From positions 62,001 to 126,000 of the forward strand of contig JAIXMN010000015.1 in assembly GCA_025716815.1 (NCBI GenBank): 64,000 nucleotides of DNA. Direction: 5' to 3'. The notes beneath the pieces were generated by a model. The model was not told where the DNA came from, ran no database searches, and worked only from the letters and a program-made list of their open reading frames with translations. This DNA is from Dichotomocladium elegans. Lineage: Eukaryota; Mucoromycota; Mucoromycetes; Mucorales; Lichtheimiaceae. Below are positions 22,276 through 35,460 of this stretch, in pieces; within the stretch, counting starts at the first letter, position 1; each line of letters begins with the position of its first letter. A program made the position numbers and the translations under genes.

Positions 22276-24324
22276 TTACGCAATGAAGCTGGGTGGAGCA
22301 TCCTTGATGGATTCTGTATCTTTCGCCATGTCGGCAAGGCATTTCAGTTGACAAGGACACCGGCTCGACATACCCCACAAAGCGCTCTGTGTGATCGACC
22401 ACCGCTGGGCCCATATATCAGCGCTGATGACAGGATAAAAGGTCGAATTTGCTTCTCTGTAGTCCGGTGGTGGTGGTAATATGATCTGTCCCTCGTCGTT
22501 GTGAGCCACGAGTCGACAGTCCAGCAGTCGTACGGGCGAACCTAAGGTCAGTCTGTACATCTTCTTATTTCGCTCAATGACGACATCCAGATAAAACCAA
22601 TGTGTAATGTTGACGGTGTCATGGGACATTGTGGGCCTCAGCATATCGTTACAATTTGGTACAGGTATCTTGAAGCGACCGTCAAAACGCTCGCCAACAT
22701 TGACTGGCATGTCGAGCTCCTTGAGATTAACCAGTTCAGCGCAGGCGAGGGTCCCAGTTGCATCGCTGTCTTTGCCGTCACTGCTACTACTGTGGATGCT
22801 GTTGTCCCGATAAATCTGATCCCAGCTGAGAGATCGTTGTCCTTCGGATGAGGATGCTCTGATGCGGCTTATGTGGGCCTGGGCAGTGTCAGGATGAGAC
22901 CTTCGATTTGGCCCCTTGGATGTCACGCGCGGCTTGGGGTTTCTCACTTCGTTGCATGTCATTGGGTTTGATCCCAGAGGACCTCCGTTGTCTTTTTCAG
23001 CTGTGGTACAATAGCCCCATTTGAGCACCATCGAAAGATGATCCTCTGCGCTTACTGTCCGCGCTGAGCATTCACCGTCCACCCGACCACTAGGCATCTT
23101 TATCGAGTAGGCACGGGTTTCTAAGGCGCGAACACTCACCGACCGGATCTTGATATCACTCTCAATCGGCTCCATGCAGACTTGCACATCGAGACTAGTT
23201 CCAAGAGCAATCGCCGTCTGAGCCATACAAAGCTTGTACCGCACACCAGGCGAATTATTACAGGGCAATGGCTGGCAAAAATTATCGACCGATCGACCAT
23301 GCATGAAATTGACCAGGCGGTCGTGCTGCTCGTCCAGACCAAGTGTAGACAACGACAGCCCAGAGCGGTCATGGTTTGCGCTGTGTCTAGTACTTGTCAT
23401 TCCGTAAAAGTCATCGACGGCCGCCCGGCCGCCCACGCTAAACACATGTTCCGCTGTGTCGGCTCCTACACCAGGAGCCTGTGCTTGTCCTTCGCATGGG
23501 ATCGGCTGGCAGTAGCTACTCGTATCGTTACCTCGGTTTTCGGGCATGGTATCTGAAAGGGGATCGACAGCTCGGATTACGCGTAGATAGACAGTCGATG
23601 ATAATTTATTCTTCTTGGTAAAGCGTGACCAGTCCATCCACGGACGGTATCCTTTGTCGGGTGACCTGCACAGTGTCGCAGAAACTCTGTAGAATATGTT
23701 CAGGCGACCGGGTATAATGATGGTAATAGGCAGCCAGCCAGGTATAGGGAACTCAAATGGAAAGCGCTGGATACCTTGCGTTATTATGTCTTGCTGGGTG
23801 GGTAGTAAAATGGGAAATTCTATCTGATGTATAACCGTCTCAATGGGTTTGCTGAACCCTTTGGGCTGTTTCGTCAACTCTATGGCGCACAGGTAAGCTA
23901 CATGTTTCGATATGCATAGATAGATGGGTGTTGAACCGATATAGCGGAGCAGACGTACCGAACCATGGATGGACTATTTGAACGCCTTTGAAGACGACGT
24001 GGATCGCACCCTGTACTGGCGTTACTCTTGAGAAGTCGACGATGACTTCGCCGCGTACAATGCTTGAGCCGTTGCGGTCGCCAAGATGCGCGACAGACTC
24101 GTCAAGCACAATGCGGAGCATGCAGTTTTTCTCAAGTAGAAACATGGGCTGTAAGAGATAGAGCTTTATGGACATGTGTCATCATAAGAACGACCAGCAT
24201 GTATTTATACATGGCAAGATATCCGCAGCAACAAGCCACGGGAGATCGCCCCAAATAAACACAACTGGGAAACAAACTTGAGTTACCTACCCGAAAACAG
24301 CATACAGACCAAATGACTCACCAT
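22276..24324 (-). CDS. Arrestin-domain protein (arrestin-related trafficking adaptor-like)
   Basis: Main exons 22276..23879 and 23959..24148. A probable first exon is only the ATG at 24322..24324, followed by GTGAGT and a TTACAG acceptor (598 aa in that model). An alternative start is the ATG at 24145. The arrestin N fold is seen in MLRIVLDESV, SSIVRGEVIVDFSRVTPVQGA and VVFKGVQIVHPWF, continuing in exon 2 with RFPFEFPIPGWLPITI and NIFYRVSATL. A disordered Ser/Cys-containing insert follows, then arrestin C-like segments (SVSVRALETRAYSIK; NITHWFYLDVVIERNKKMYRL). A PPxY-type motif (PPPPDY) near the C-terminus suggests recruitment of a NEDD4/Rsp5 ubiquitin ligase, as in fungal adaptors that drive transporter endocytosis. 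Partner and cargo are unknown. Confidence 0.8.
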
Positions 24325-25996
24325 GATAGAAATTGTTCTTAAATGTGTGTTCAGGGCGATAATGCGCTCACTGTAGTGCAATGTATCCTTGTTTGGATTT
24401 CAGAAAGACAAAGAGTCTTCATAGCATCATCAGAAGTGCCGCCACTAAAAGGAATACAGTGAAGATTTTTCCCCTCCAGATCAAGAGACGCGCCATGATT
24501 GTGCTACATGAACTATCAAAATCCATGTGGTATAGTATATACCCTGACTCGTGGACGTCACAAGAAGATTTCCGGCCAATGTTAATGCTTATGCAATGCG
24601 ATCTTTTGATTTATAAGCTTTGGTTCTGTTGTGCTACAACAGGATCAACCGAATAGGATCAGAATTAAAAGACAACCCTATTTTTGTCCCATGTCAATGT
24701 TAGTAGATTCTGCAGGAGGATGTATAAATACTCGTTGCATGATTGTTTGTTATAATATGTAGCAAGAAGCATCGATCTAGCGAAAAAAAATCTGTTTTTC
24801 TGTATTGGCCATACATCGATCAATGGGTGCTGCGCACAGATGCGGAATTAGATCTTTGCTTTCGGATGTGTACGTATCAAAAAAGTGTAGCGGAGGTTTG
24901 CGGATCTAAGTTATGAGGCGTACAGCACCCGTTAATCCTACGTAAAATAATGACAGTCGACCGTGTGAAAATCAAACAAGATACTTTGAAAAGAAGGCAC
25001 CTTTTTTTTTCCTACAAGCAGCGTATCAAAAGGAGGGAGTGCTCTTTGATCTGCAGTTTCATAATAAAAAGAAGATTACATAAAGACCAGCTCGGCAGGA
25101 GCCATCCAGTCCATAAAATTGGGACAATCCACATCTCGGCTTGTCAAGATATCTTTGCCGGGAATATACGTCATCGATGGATGCTGCGATGTCAGGAAGC
25201 TCATTTATGGACATATATGCACGGCGTCTACGTATATCATTCATGACAAGATCAAAATTCCCACCTCCCTGGATTCCGCTTCGCTACCACCATGTTTAGC
25301 ATTTCAATAAGATATATACATACGTATAACGGGGCATTTTTCATACGTAGAGCATGTTTGACAGCTAGCATATCTTTTTGCGCCCAAACTTCCGGTACTA
25401 ATAGCTTGCTTGGTCACTGGATACTGTGTTTTTCTTCCATGCTAAAATCAACATACAGACGGGTTTCCGACTCGCGAGGATGGTAAGTTTGTCAAGAAAG
25501 ATGTCATTCCGAAAGTAATAAACATAGCTTTTGACGTCCGTGTTTATGTCAAGAGCTCCGGAACGACTGGGATGCTTACTGTAGGGTTATAAGGAAGAAA
25601 AAGCCATTACTGTAAGTGTTGGGCTTTAGAATCGGTGCTCGATCTACCTGGGCTACTGGTACTCGCGGTTGCTGGGAAGCCTAGGTGAGATAGAACGGTT
25701 TTATTGGTCAGATTTTAACGATATGGCTGGGAGAATCTCATTTATCACCGCTAGTTAGTTCTATCGAGCGCTGACTGCATATGGCCATCCCAAGTTTGCT
25801 CTACAAAAACAATAGTCTTTGCCACATGAGTAAGGAGAATCTGTAGTCTATTTATTTTTATTAGCGACATCTTTTAATGGAGGCAGAGTGGTGAACTTTT
25901 CATATGGCACATTCATGCCCGGGCTGTATCGAATCATAAGAACAATCGGGAGTTAGCTACGGCGAGCCGCAGGAGGACGAACGAGTTGGATTGAGG
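24325..25996. other. Intergenic region, 1.7 kb, nothing recognised
   Basis: AT-rich sequence upstream of the arrestin gene and downstream of the membrane-protein gene. Short ORFs (for example 24950..25246 +) have no motif. No RNA gene or repeat family was seen. Confidence 0.4.
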
Positions 25997-27058
25997 TTAT
26001 GAAGACGCGTCATTACGCTGATCTGAAGATTGCAGTCGTGAAAGCAAATGCATATCATCAGCATTTCCAATATGGGATGAGGAAGATGTCCGGGAAATCG
26101 ATGACACTGAGCCAGGTTGTAAGAGCGCGTCAAGGGGTGGAGCGCTTGGAGTATATGCGGGAGGAGGTATCTCCAACAGGGCAGTTGATACTGATTCAGC
26201 ATTGCGGCACTCTGCACACGATGGACATGGGGTCTCCTCCAGCTCTATGTGGTATATGAAGGGTACTTCACGTGTTGCTGTATGTTCGGCATCTATTTCC
26301 TTCGCTGGTGGTGCGGAAGGACCAGGAGCATCTTGGGAAAATGCAACGGAATTGGCGCATGACGAGGAGGAAAATTGCTGGTGTTGGTGTTGTTCGTGAG
26401 GTAAAACGAGTAGATTAGGCGGTGACAAGGGCGCGGGTGGGGCAGATGGCAATGGCGCTTCCCAACCCGCATCATCCTCTTGCGGTTCTTCTGGAAGGCC
26501 ACTCACACTTGCGCGGCATGATGGATTATCTTCCTGACTGAGATAGGAGGCACTATATCCCGATAGCGATCCCTGCCTTGATTCACGACCGATCCCTTGT
26601 TTATTTCGTAACCGTATTTTCGTATATATCACAATGCCTGCAACCATGGCAATACCGCCAATTCCTCCCACAAGCCCAAGAATAAGAGCTATACGATGTA
26701 GCGCTTCTTGATCATCTTGCAGCTGATCTTCAAAAGTGGCTTCTTGGTCTGAGTCGAGCGGGTCACTTGTATTTTTGCTGCCGCTTGTGGTTGTCGTCGC
26801 TGCTGCCGTTCCTTGGACCACGGCGCTAGTTTGCCGTCGTGCAAGCTTTGCTGAACGAGAGCGCGATTTAAAAGCAGCAGAATTGCTGGGAACGGATGGT
26901 GTTGGGATTAAGAAGTCGACCATGGGTGGTGCAACTTTGGCATTTGGTGAGGATACTGCATGCACCAACAGACTCTGGTCAATGACAACAAAGCAACAAA
27001 GGGCCGTTATTGATGTTGCGATGAAATGGACAGTGACCAGGGTGCTGAGCAATTGCAT
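25997..27058 (-). CDS. Single-pass type I membrane protein with Pro-rich cytoplasmic tail (uncharacterised)
   Basis: An intronless frame of 353 aa from the ATG at 27058. The signal-peptide-like start (MQLLSTLVTVHFIATSITALCCFVV..) makes this start preferable to the longer upstream frame. A Ser/Thr-rich ectodomain of about 100 residues leads to a TM helix (ALILGLVGGIGGIAMVAGIV) followed by a basic stop-transfer (KIRLRNK). The cytoplasmic tail is Pro/Ser-rich with a PPxY-like motif (EIPPPAYTPSAPP) and a CPSCAEC cluster. The architecture resembles fungal Wsc/Mid2-like surface sensors, but there is no WSC domain and I do not assign a family. The PPxY motif hints at Rsp5-type ubiquitination. Confidence 0.7.
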   Translation of the reverse strand: MQLLSTLVTVHFIATSITALCCFVVIDQSLLVHAVSSPNAKVAPPMVDFLIPTPSVPSNSAAFKSRSRSAKLARRQTSAVVQGTAAATTTTSGSKNTSDPLDSDQEATFEDQLQDDQEALHRIALILGLVGGIGGIAMVAGIVIYTKIRLRNKQGIGRESRQGSLSGYSASYLSQEDNPSCRASVSGLPEEPQEDDAGWEAPLPSAPPAPLSPPNLLVLPHEQHQHQQFSSSSCANSVAFSQDAPGPSAPPAKEIDAEHTATREVPFIYHIELEETPCPSCAECRNAESVSTALLEIPPPAYTPSAPPLDALLQPGSVSSISRTSSSSHIGNADDMHLLSRLQSSDQRNDASS

Positions 27059-28020
27059 GTGATGGCAGGCAGAAAACAGGGAGAGGTACCTACTTTTGCC
27101 GTTTAGAGAGAGAAAGGAAAGGGAGCTCGAAGAGGGAGGAAAGAGAGAGAGACACAAAGAAAGAATTGAACGGTGCACCATCACCTGGAGAAATAAATAA
27201 GCTATTGTTGTGAAGATCCTTGTCATCGCACTGCGGCACCAGCATAGAACTGCAAGCGCATGCTGCCAAGTGCATTCACCCAACGCTTGCCTTGTGATAT
27301 TTACAGATTTTCATCAGCCTCCGCATGTCAGCACTCTGACTCCCTATTAGCAGCAGTCCGCGCACATCCACACCCACAATGCAGTAGGAACAATAATAGA
27401 TCAAGGCAGCTTGAAGGTCATGATGTTCGTCTGCTTTGTCTTTGATCCATGACCATTGTAATGCATCGGCTGCATAATGCGACCGGGAGGAGATAAGACA
27501 ATTGTCCTCTCTGCACAAATCAATGAGGTACACATAATATCAGATGATACTTCTGTTTTCACCAGCAATAAAAACAGAGGCACGAAAAAAGCGATAATAC
27601 GCAGCCATTTGAAACCTTGTTTTATACACTGGCAGCCATGGCCCTGCACGATTCAATAGACAGATGTATTTTGGTGAAACCTAATAGGTCATGCATGGTG
27701 CAGATCAAAACATGCCTTTCAGGGTCAAGCGGCAACAGTGACACTCCAAAACAAAGACAGTATTAAAGACCGATGGGATATATATTATTTGAATGGCTGC
27801 TGGACAAAAAACATACGCGGAATGAGGATCCGTGATGGGTGGGGCAAACTAAAGCAGGGCGCTATTGTGCATTTAACGACGAAAAAAGCAAAGCATGTCT
27901 GTACCCCATCCCAATTATGGGTATTGTTGTACGGGACCCAAAAAAGGACAAGCAGCATTTAAGGACAAAAAGCCAAGCCGGACCGCTGTGTTTCTTTGTT
28001 CTGCTTCATACTTTGCATTA
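27059..28020. promoter_or_regulatory. Divergent upstream region of the membrane-protein and LIM genes
   Basis: About 960 bp. It contains the CT-rich leader of the minus-strand gene (about 27090-27150) and otherwise unremarkable AT-rich sequence. No gene supported. Confidence 0.4.
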
Positions 28021-28101
28021 ATGGGATTCTGCAATCGCTGTGGTGAGATCGCAAGCAGTGGAAAGTGTCGCAAATGCGGTGGCCGCGAAGTAGGCACGTA
28101 G
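28021..28101 (+). CDS. 26-codon zinc-ribbon-like mini-ORF, probable upstream exon of the LIM gene
   Basis: The frame reads MGFCNRCGEIASSGKC followed by RKCGGREVGT and a stop. Its C-x2-C ... C-x2-C pairs form a miniature zinc ribbon. It lies 66 bp before the ATG used for the LIM gene. A GT at 28079 joined to the acceptor at about 28161 would fuse it in frame to the LIM protein, although that donor is weak. It could instead be an upstream ORF. Confidence 0.4.
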   Translation: MGFCNRCGEIASSGKCRKCGGREVGT

Positions 28102-28166
28102 TCAACCTTTGGCAATACAAAGCATCTACGACTTTTTTATAACATATCTTCATCCATTTAGCTGCC

Positions 28167-29468
28167 ATGGTCGAGACTATGCATTCATCTTTGATGGATG
28201 CCAATCTGCTTCGCTGGCCAATTCGGTAAGGCCCATGATCTGCTCCATCCGCTTCACTAGCATAGCAAGCGCTGACGCAGAGTGAAAATATAGCCCAGGT
28301 GATGGCCAGAAACCAGCTCCTTCTAGAACCGCAAGCACTCCCGTTGTATCATCAATTCCGGGACCAGAAAATAACCCGGTGCGTCGACCACCTCTTCTTA
28401 CAAAAGGTAGCATTAGAAACAGTAGTTTCTTTCTCCATGGCCCAGGAACGAATGCGTCAATGGTATCCGGGAGAACCTCATCCAATATTACCCCGAAGCA
28501 CATACCAATACTTGGACCTCAGTTCTTCCGACGTCCATCCACATCTACGCTGAATAGCCCAACCGTCTCAACGCCATCATCACCATTATCACCAGCAAAG
28601 TGGTCCGCAGGTGCTTCCTCTCCGATCGATATGCCCGTAAGAACAAAGCAGCTATGCGAAAAGTGCAAGGAATCCATGAAAGGAAGCCGCAAAATCCGTG
28701 TGCCTGCCGCCACAACGGACGGAATGCCGATGTGGTATCATTATGATTGTCTGAAATGCCCGGTGTGCAGTCAGCATTTTACAGAAAAGGACTATTTTGT
28801 CCGACGAGACAAGGATATTTACCATCCCAAGGTAGCAATCATCCGACGTTCTTTCGAGTTACGATTCTTCAGATAGACCACTTACCCTCAGATCACACAT
28901 ACACACACATATATACAACGATAGTGTTTACCCGAATGTTCAGCGTGCCATAAGCATATTGTGGATGGCAGTTGGCTTGAACAAGATCTTCAAAAATACC
29001 ACATGCAATGCGCGTTCCGTTGCACACAATGTAGCAAGGTCGAAGCAGGTCCAAAACGCCTGTATTGCGGTACATGCGCCTCTTCTCCTCCCGCACGCCG
29101 TCGGTGCCTGAGCAGCAACGCCGTATTGATGGAACCGAGCAAACCTTCGGACATATTCAAGAGTCGTACCCGAGCACTCCCTCCTCTGGGGGGATCCAAA
29201 ATATGCCCTCGATGTAGAAAAAGCGTTGGAATCATGGACGAAACACTGGGTCCGCTAGCACTGAGCTGGCACAGGAAATGCCTAGCATGTGCGCAATGCA
29301 GCAAGCGGATGGATTCCGATGCGAGAACATTTAAAGGCGAGAACGATGAATGGCTTGTCTATTGCCGGTCTTGCTTGGTAAGGCGCCCGACGCCGTCCCG
29401 CTGTCTAACTAATTTCCTTCATCGTGCTGTAGAATAACGGCGGCTCGAGACCACATTATGTCCGTTAA
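28167..29468 (+). CDS. Three-LIM-domain protein (paxillin/Pxl1-like)
   Basis: Exons 28167..28225, 28294..28831, 28925..29377 and 29433..29468, 361 aa. After a Ser/Pro-rich region, LIM1 begins at C141 (CEKC ... WYHYDCLKCPVC) and ends across the second intron at YHPK/CLPE. LIM2 starts at C204 (CSACHKHIVDGSW ... YHMQCAFRCTQC ... YCGTC). LIM3 spans about 293-349 (CPRCRKSV ... WHRKCLACAQC ... YCRSC). The acceptor at 28924 was chosen because it restores the zinc ligands of LIM1 and LIM2. LIM1 has Glu at its last ligand position and LIM2 has one extra residue between ligands. Fungal proteins of this kind act at the cytokinetic ring or in Rho signalling. This role is inferred. A zinc-ribbon exon upstream may extend the N-terminus. 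Confidence 0.82.
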
Positions 29469-30137
29469 CTTCATGCGTGCGTACAGAAGTGCATAGAATG
29501 ACACTCTTGAAGAAAGAAATAGGCGTTAACGAAATTATGTATAGTATAATACTTTATAAGTAGATGTAGAATTTTTTTAAGATTATGGTACACAAGTTAC
29601 TAAAGATGTGTGTGTCCTGACATTTGGCGTGAATCTTTGTGCAACATCACTACTAAATACAACATTGCCGGCGCCTACCACGATTGATGATGTGCGAAGA
29701 AAACCAGCAAGCGGCTGTCGGTAGTGCGTGTAGGGCCCTTAATCGACGGCACCGGAAGCAAATACTGTTAATCTACCGACGTCACCTCCGTATTTCAACA
29801 GCGCACACACCCCGCTCCAAAAAATTCTTTTTTTTTTTTACCCTCGGGCTATACAAATTGACGTCTTTCTCCCCCACCCCTTGTGTCTTCCCTCGCTCAG
29901 CAGTCCCCCTTCCATCCACCCATCCTCACCAACCTCTTTCGACGCGTCATTCTCCTCCAATTCACCCACGCCTTTTATCGCTTGCTCCTTTCGCCGATTT
30001 TAAGCTCCCCTCTCTCACGCGCGACTTCTTTTCTTCTCTCTGTACGCGTATAGCATCGCACTTGCTCTTCCTTTGAGTACGTACTAGTAAACGAACAAAT
30101 GAAAACCGAGCGGGTGATTAACATCTTCATTTAGAAC
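29469..30137. promoter_or_regulatory. Upstream region and CT-rich leader of the triple-KH gene
   Basis: 3' sequence of the LIM gene, then a pyrimidine-rich block (about 29820-30070) typical of strong fungal promoters. No gene supported. Confidence 0.45.
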
Positions 30138-31398
30138 ATGTCTCAACTCACGAACAACGGATCGGATCAGTTTGAAGATCGCAATCCCGAGCACGACCGC
30201 AGTGAAATTCAACAGGATGATGATCAGCTGACACTCCGTGCCCTGGTGACCACCAAGGAAGCCGGCGTTGTTATTGGAAAGGGTAAGTAACTCAGGGCAG
30301 CTGGTAAAGAATGAATAGATCCTAAAAGTTCTGTGCGTGTCAGCTGGTAAGAATGTGGCCGAATTGAGAGATGCTACTGGCGTCAAAGCGGGTGTCTCTA
30401 AGGTGATCCAGGGCGTGCATGATCGCGTGCTGACAGTGGCTGGATCTTTGGAAGGTGTTGCCAAGGTATGTATGTCGCAATGAAGGTGTGGACAATGATT
30501 TATTTACGTCTCTAACCTTATACCCAACGGCGTTAGGCCTACTCGCTCATTGCTCAAACCCTCTTGGACAACCCAATCTCCCCAACATCTCCATCCGTCT
30601 CTCCTGTCACGCCAACCAGCAACGGAACCGACACGATCGCCACCATTCGCCTTTTGATCTCTCATAATCTCATGGGAACTGTGATTGGCCGTCAGGGTGC
30701 GAAAATTAAACATATTCAGGATACTGCTGGCGTTCGCATGATCGCCTCCAAGACGCTGCTTCCACAAAGCACGGAGCGTGTGGTTGAGGTCCGAGGCACT
30801 GTTCAGGGTGTACAGATGGCAGTGATGGAGATTGGTCAGTGTTTGATAGACGACAAGGAACGCGCTTACGGCACCATTTTGTACAACCCCACCAAGGTCG
30901 ACATCAGTCAGCAGCAGCAGCCACAGCAACAGCAGCAACAGCAGCCCTCCTCTCGTCGTACCTCCATCACCCGCACCGGCAATGGTTCCGATTTTTCCGA
31001 ATACCAGCAACCGACGCGTCGCACATCCGTTTCCTCACAAACTCCCCTGAGCAACCCCAATTTGCGCACTCAGCATATCTCAATCCCTAGCGACATGGTT
31101 GGCTGCATTATTGGTGAGCAGGCGATATAGAATATATGACTGGGATGCGCTCTTTTTCTGACCGCATTCAATAGGCCGAGCCGGTGCAAAGATCACCGAG
31201 ATCCGTCGACTTTCAGGGTCGCGTATTTCGATCGCTAAAGTCCCCCATGACGAAACGGGTGAACGCATGTTTACCATCCAGGGAACCCCCGAGTCAAACG
31301 AGCGAGCCTTGTACCTGCTCTACGAGCAGCTGGAACACGAGAAGGAACGTCGTTTGAGAGGTGTCATGCAGGACGATGACATTTTGGAAGAGGAATAA
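30138..31398 (+). CDS. Triple-KH RNA-binding protein (PCBP/hnRNP K type; Rnc1/Pbp2-like)
   Basis: Exons 30138..30282, 30344..30465, 30537..31113 and 31175..31398, 355 aa. Three KH domains lie at about 33-100, 118-190 and 262-335. Their GxxG loops are visible: GKAGKNV (rebuilt across intron 1), GRQGAKIK, and GRAGAKIT (rebuilt across intron 3). A Gln-rich spacer (CAG/CAA run near 30911-30945) separates KH2 from KH3. The architecture and the acidic tail DDDILEEE match fission yeast Rnc1 and budding yeast Pbp2/Hek2, which bind C-rich mRNA and control stability or localisation. Which target class it uses is not visible. It is convergent with the rhomboid gene. Confidence 0.88.
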
Positions 31399-31820
31399 TC
31401 CTCATCTCCCATCCCTAACTTCCGCCAGCTCTCCATCATCTTCCTCTCCCCTCCCCCTCCGGCCGGCTTTTTCCCCTCCCCCCTCCCCCGCTATTATCAT
31501 CACCCAAACACGATCATAATTATCTGACCCACCATTTACAAGAAAAAGAAGGAAAGAAGCTGTAAATCATTTTTGTTATTTCTCTTTCCTTCTTTTTTCT
31601 AAAGAAAAAATCTCTTTGGCATTTTTGTTCCCTCATCATTACGCAAGTGCATGCCTTCTCGACTCGTTGTCATGGAATGAAAGATAATAACATCTACGTT
31701 ACGGTTGGTTTCTATACATACATACATATATATATATTTATATATATATATGGGATGGAGGGAGGACAATGGGGTATAATAAGGAAGGTACGCATCGAGC
31801 AAGCGGGGCAGTTTCTTTTT
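31399..31820. other. Convergent 3' region between the KH and rhomboid genes
   Basis: C/T-rich 3' UTR of the KH gene, then an alternating TA tract (about 31723-31752). No gene supported. Confidence 0.5.
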
Positions 31821-33583
31821 TCAGGTACTGGTTTTACAAGAACCGTTGAGTGGCATACAAGAAATGTCACGGCAGTCGGGACAATACTAAAAAGGTATAA
31901 TTGGATAAGTTTCAGCAATCTCTCTCTCTCGATCAAGGGACCGCTTACTTGATAATCAGGATGGAAAAAACGCTGACTGAGGACAAATATCGCTACCACA
32001 AAAGTGATTGCCGCGATAATACGGATAGCCCAGTAAAAGTTTCGTCGGCGTGGACTCATCGCCAGTGGAGGGACTGCCCAAACGCCTAACAATAGCCCAG
32101 ACAGAAAACCGCCAACATGCGAAAAGTTATCGGCCCTACATTAAACCAGATACCTGATGAGCTTTCCCATCCTTCTTTTTTGGTACGTCTTCCGATATAT
32201 ATGTATATGCATATGCGATCGTAAGCTCTCTTTCCCGCACCCCCCTTCCTTTGTCCTTGTTTTTCTTTACCCGGGAAGTATTCCTAGCATAAAGCACATG
32301 CCTATGCTTGCGTACCTTAGCAAAGCTAATGAAATAAAGCCACCGCTATATCATGTGCTCCCCCCCACACACACACAAAGACATACCAATGGCAATCATC
32401 ACTTTGGCAAAATGACGCACCGGTCGCGCCAGATGGCGCCATGTGAATGCAAAGTCAACTAGCAAACACCCTGCGAGTCCGAGCACTGCTGCACTGCTAC
32501 CTGCTGATACTAAGAATATACAAGTATTACATCAACACCTACTTTGGTTTTCTCTCTTTCTGTTATTTGCTACTTACGAGTGGTGATACTTGTGAAATAG
32601 GCACCAAAGATGTTCCCAAACGCACCCGTCCCAAAATAAACAATCATCATCCACATAGAATTGATGATGCGTTCGAGGCTCCTGCCGATCCACATGAGTG
32701 CTGCCAAATTGCACAAGAGCGGGACAAGGCCCGGATGGACAAAGAGCGGTGTGATGAATCGGAAGGTCTGGTCGGGTGTTTGTGGCTGCAGAAACCCACC
32801 CATCCCGCACACCTCCTGCAGGGTGCAGAGCGACTGGCGCGGGTTGTTGAAGTCTGCAAAGTCGGGCTGATTATTGTCATCTTTTATTCCCGCATGACCA
32901 TTGGCTTCGTAAGGTTTGCTAAAGCAGATGTACTGATTGGTGGACGGCATTGCCGTGGTGTTGCGCATGCAAGGCGGGTACCGTGCACCCGTCTGGATAA
33001 GTGTTTGCGCAGAGGGCCCGATCATAATATTGAAAGGGTCGAGTTCAAAGAATTCACCTAGTATGGGTGACAAAGGAGGGATGGTGATTGATGAAGGAAA
33101 AAGGCTTAGCCAAAAGTGTATGTGCGTGCGCGCACATGTGCATGGAGATGGTGCGCTACCTGAAAGCTCACGGTTCATTACAAATTCTCCCGACATGATG
33201 GCCATGAGCAAAAACAGAATGATGTACGTAAAGACGATTGGCCATTCCTTGCCGCGCGACACGGGCACTAGACGTGTCTCGAAAAGAATTGTCCACCAGC
33301 TGTCATCGACAATGTCCTTGGCTCCATGTATGTCTGATGGCGGCATCTCCCAGTGAGGTTCGATAATCGATTGGTGCCGGCACGATACACCAGCTGGGGA
33401 GTATGCTGAAACACCTGATGGTTCGTTCTGACAACATGACAAGTCGAGGATAGCGGCGCTGCTGTGTGTGCGAGCAAATTTGTTGGGATAGGTCGTTTTG
33501 CCGTAGTAGAGAAATGATGGCTTATGGTCATCCTCGAAGTCGTAAGAGTCGACGACCTTGGCCGTGCGATTCGATTTGGACAT
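31821..33583 (-). CDS. Rhomboid intramembrane serine protease
   Basis: Exons 33160..33583, 32578..33057, 32387..32509, 32271..32325, 31949..32135 and 31821..31886, 444 aa. A cytosolic N-terminus of about 115 residues precedes TM1 (WPIVFTYIILFLLMAIM). The large L1 loop carries the family signature FELDPFNIMIGPSAQTLIQTGA. TM2-3 follow (FITPLFVHPGLVPLLCNL; IVYFGTGAFGNIFGAYFTS). The catalytic Ser is in SAGSSAAVLGL, and the catalytic His is in DNFSHVGGFLSG two exons later, so the Ser-His dyad is intact. The C-terminal exon adds a cysteine-rich lumenal tail (YCPDCRDISCMPLNGSC), also seen in other fungal secretory-pathway rhomboids. Substrates are unknown. An in-frame hydrophobic extension upstream of 33583 is more likely leader than protein. 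Confidence 0.9.
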
Positions 33584-35257
<1,674 letters not shown>

Positions 35258-35460
35258 GTTTACTGCGATACAACTCAATCATTTGGATAATAAAACGCTG
35301 GGAGTATTTTTTTTTCTTTGTATTTTATTGGGTCAAAAAAAAAATACAACTGTGTTCCTTTCAGTTTGCATAAAGGCACTACAGGCGCAGCGTGACCAAT
35401 AGCAACTATAATAAAATTTAATCACTCTGAAAGTTTGAGGACGGCTTGTTTTCTGGATCG

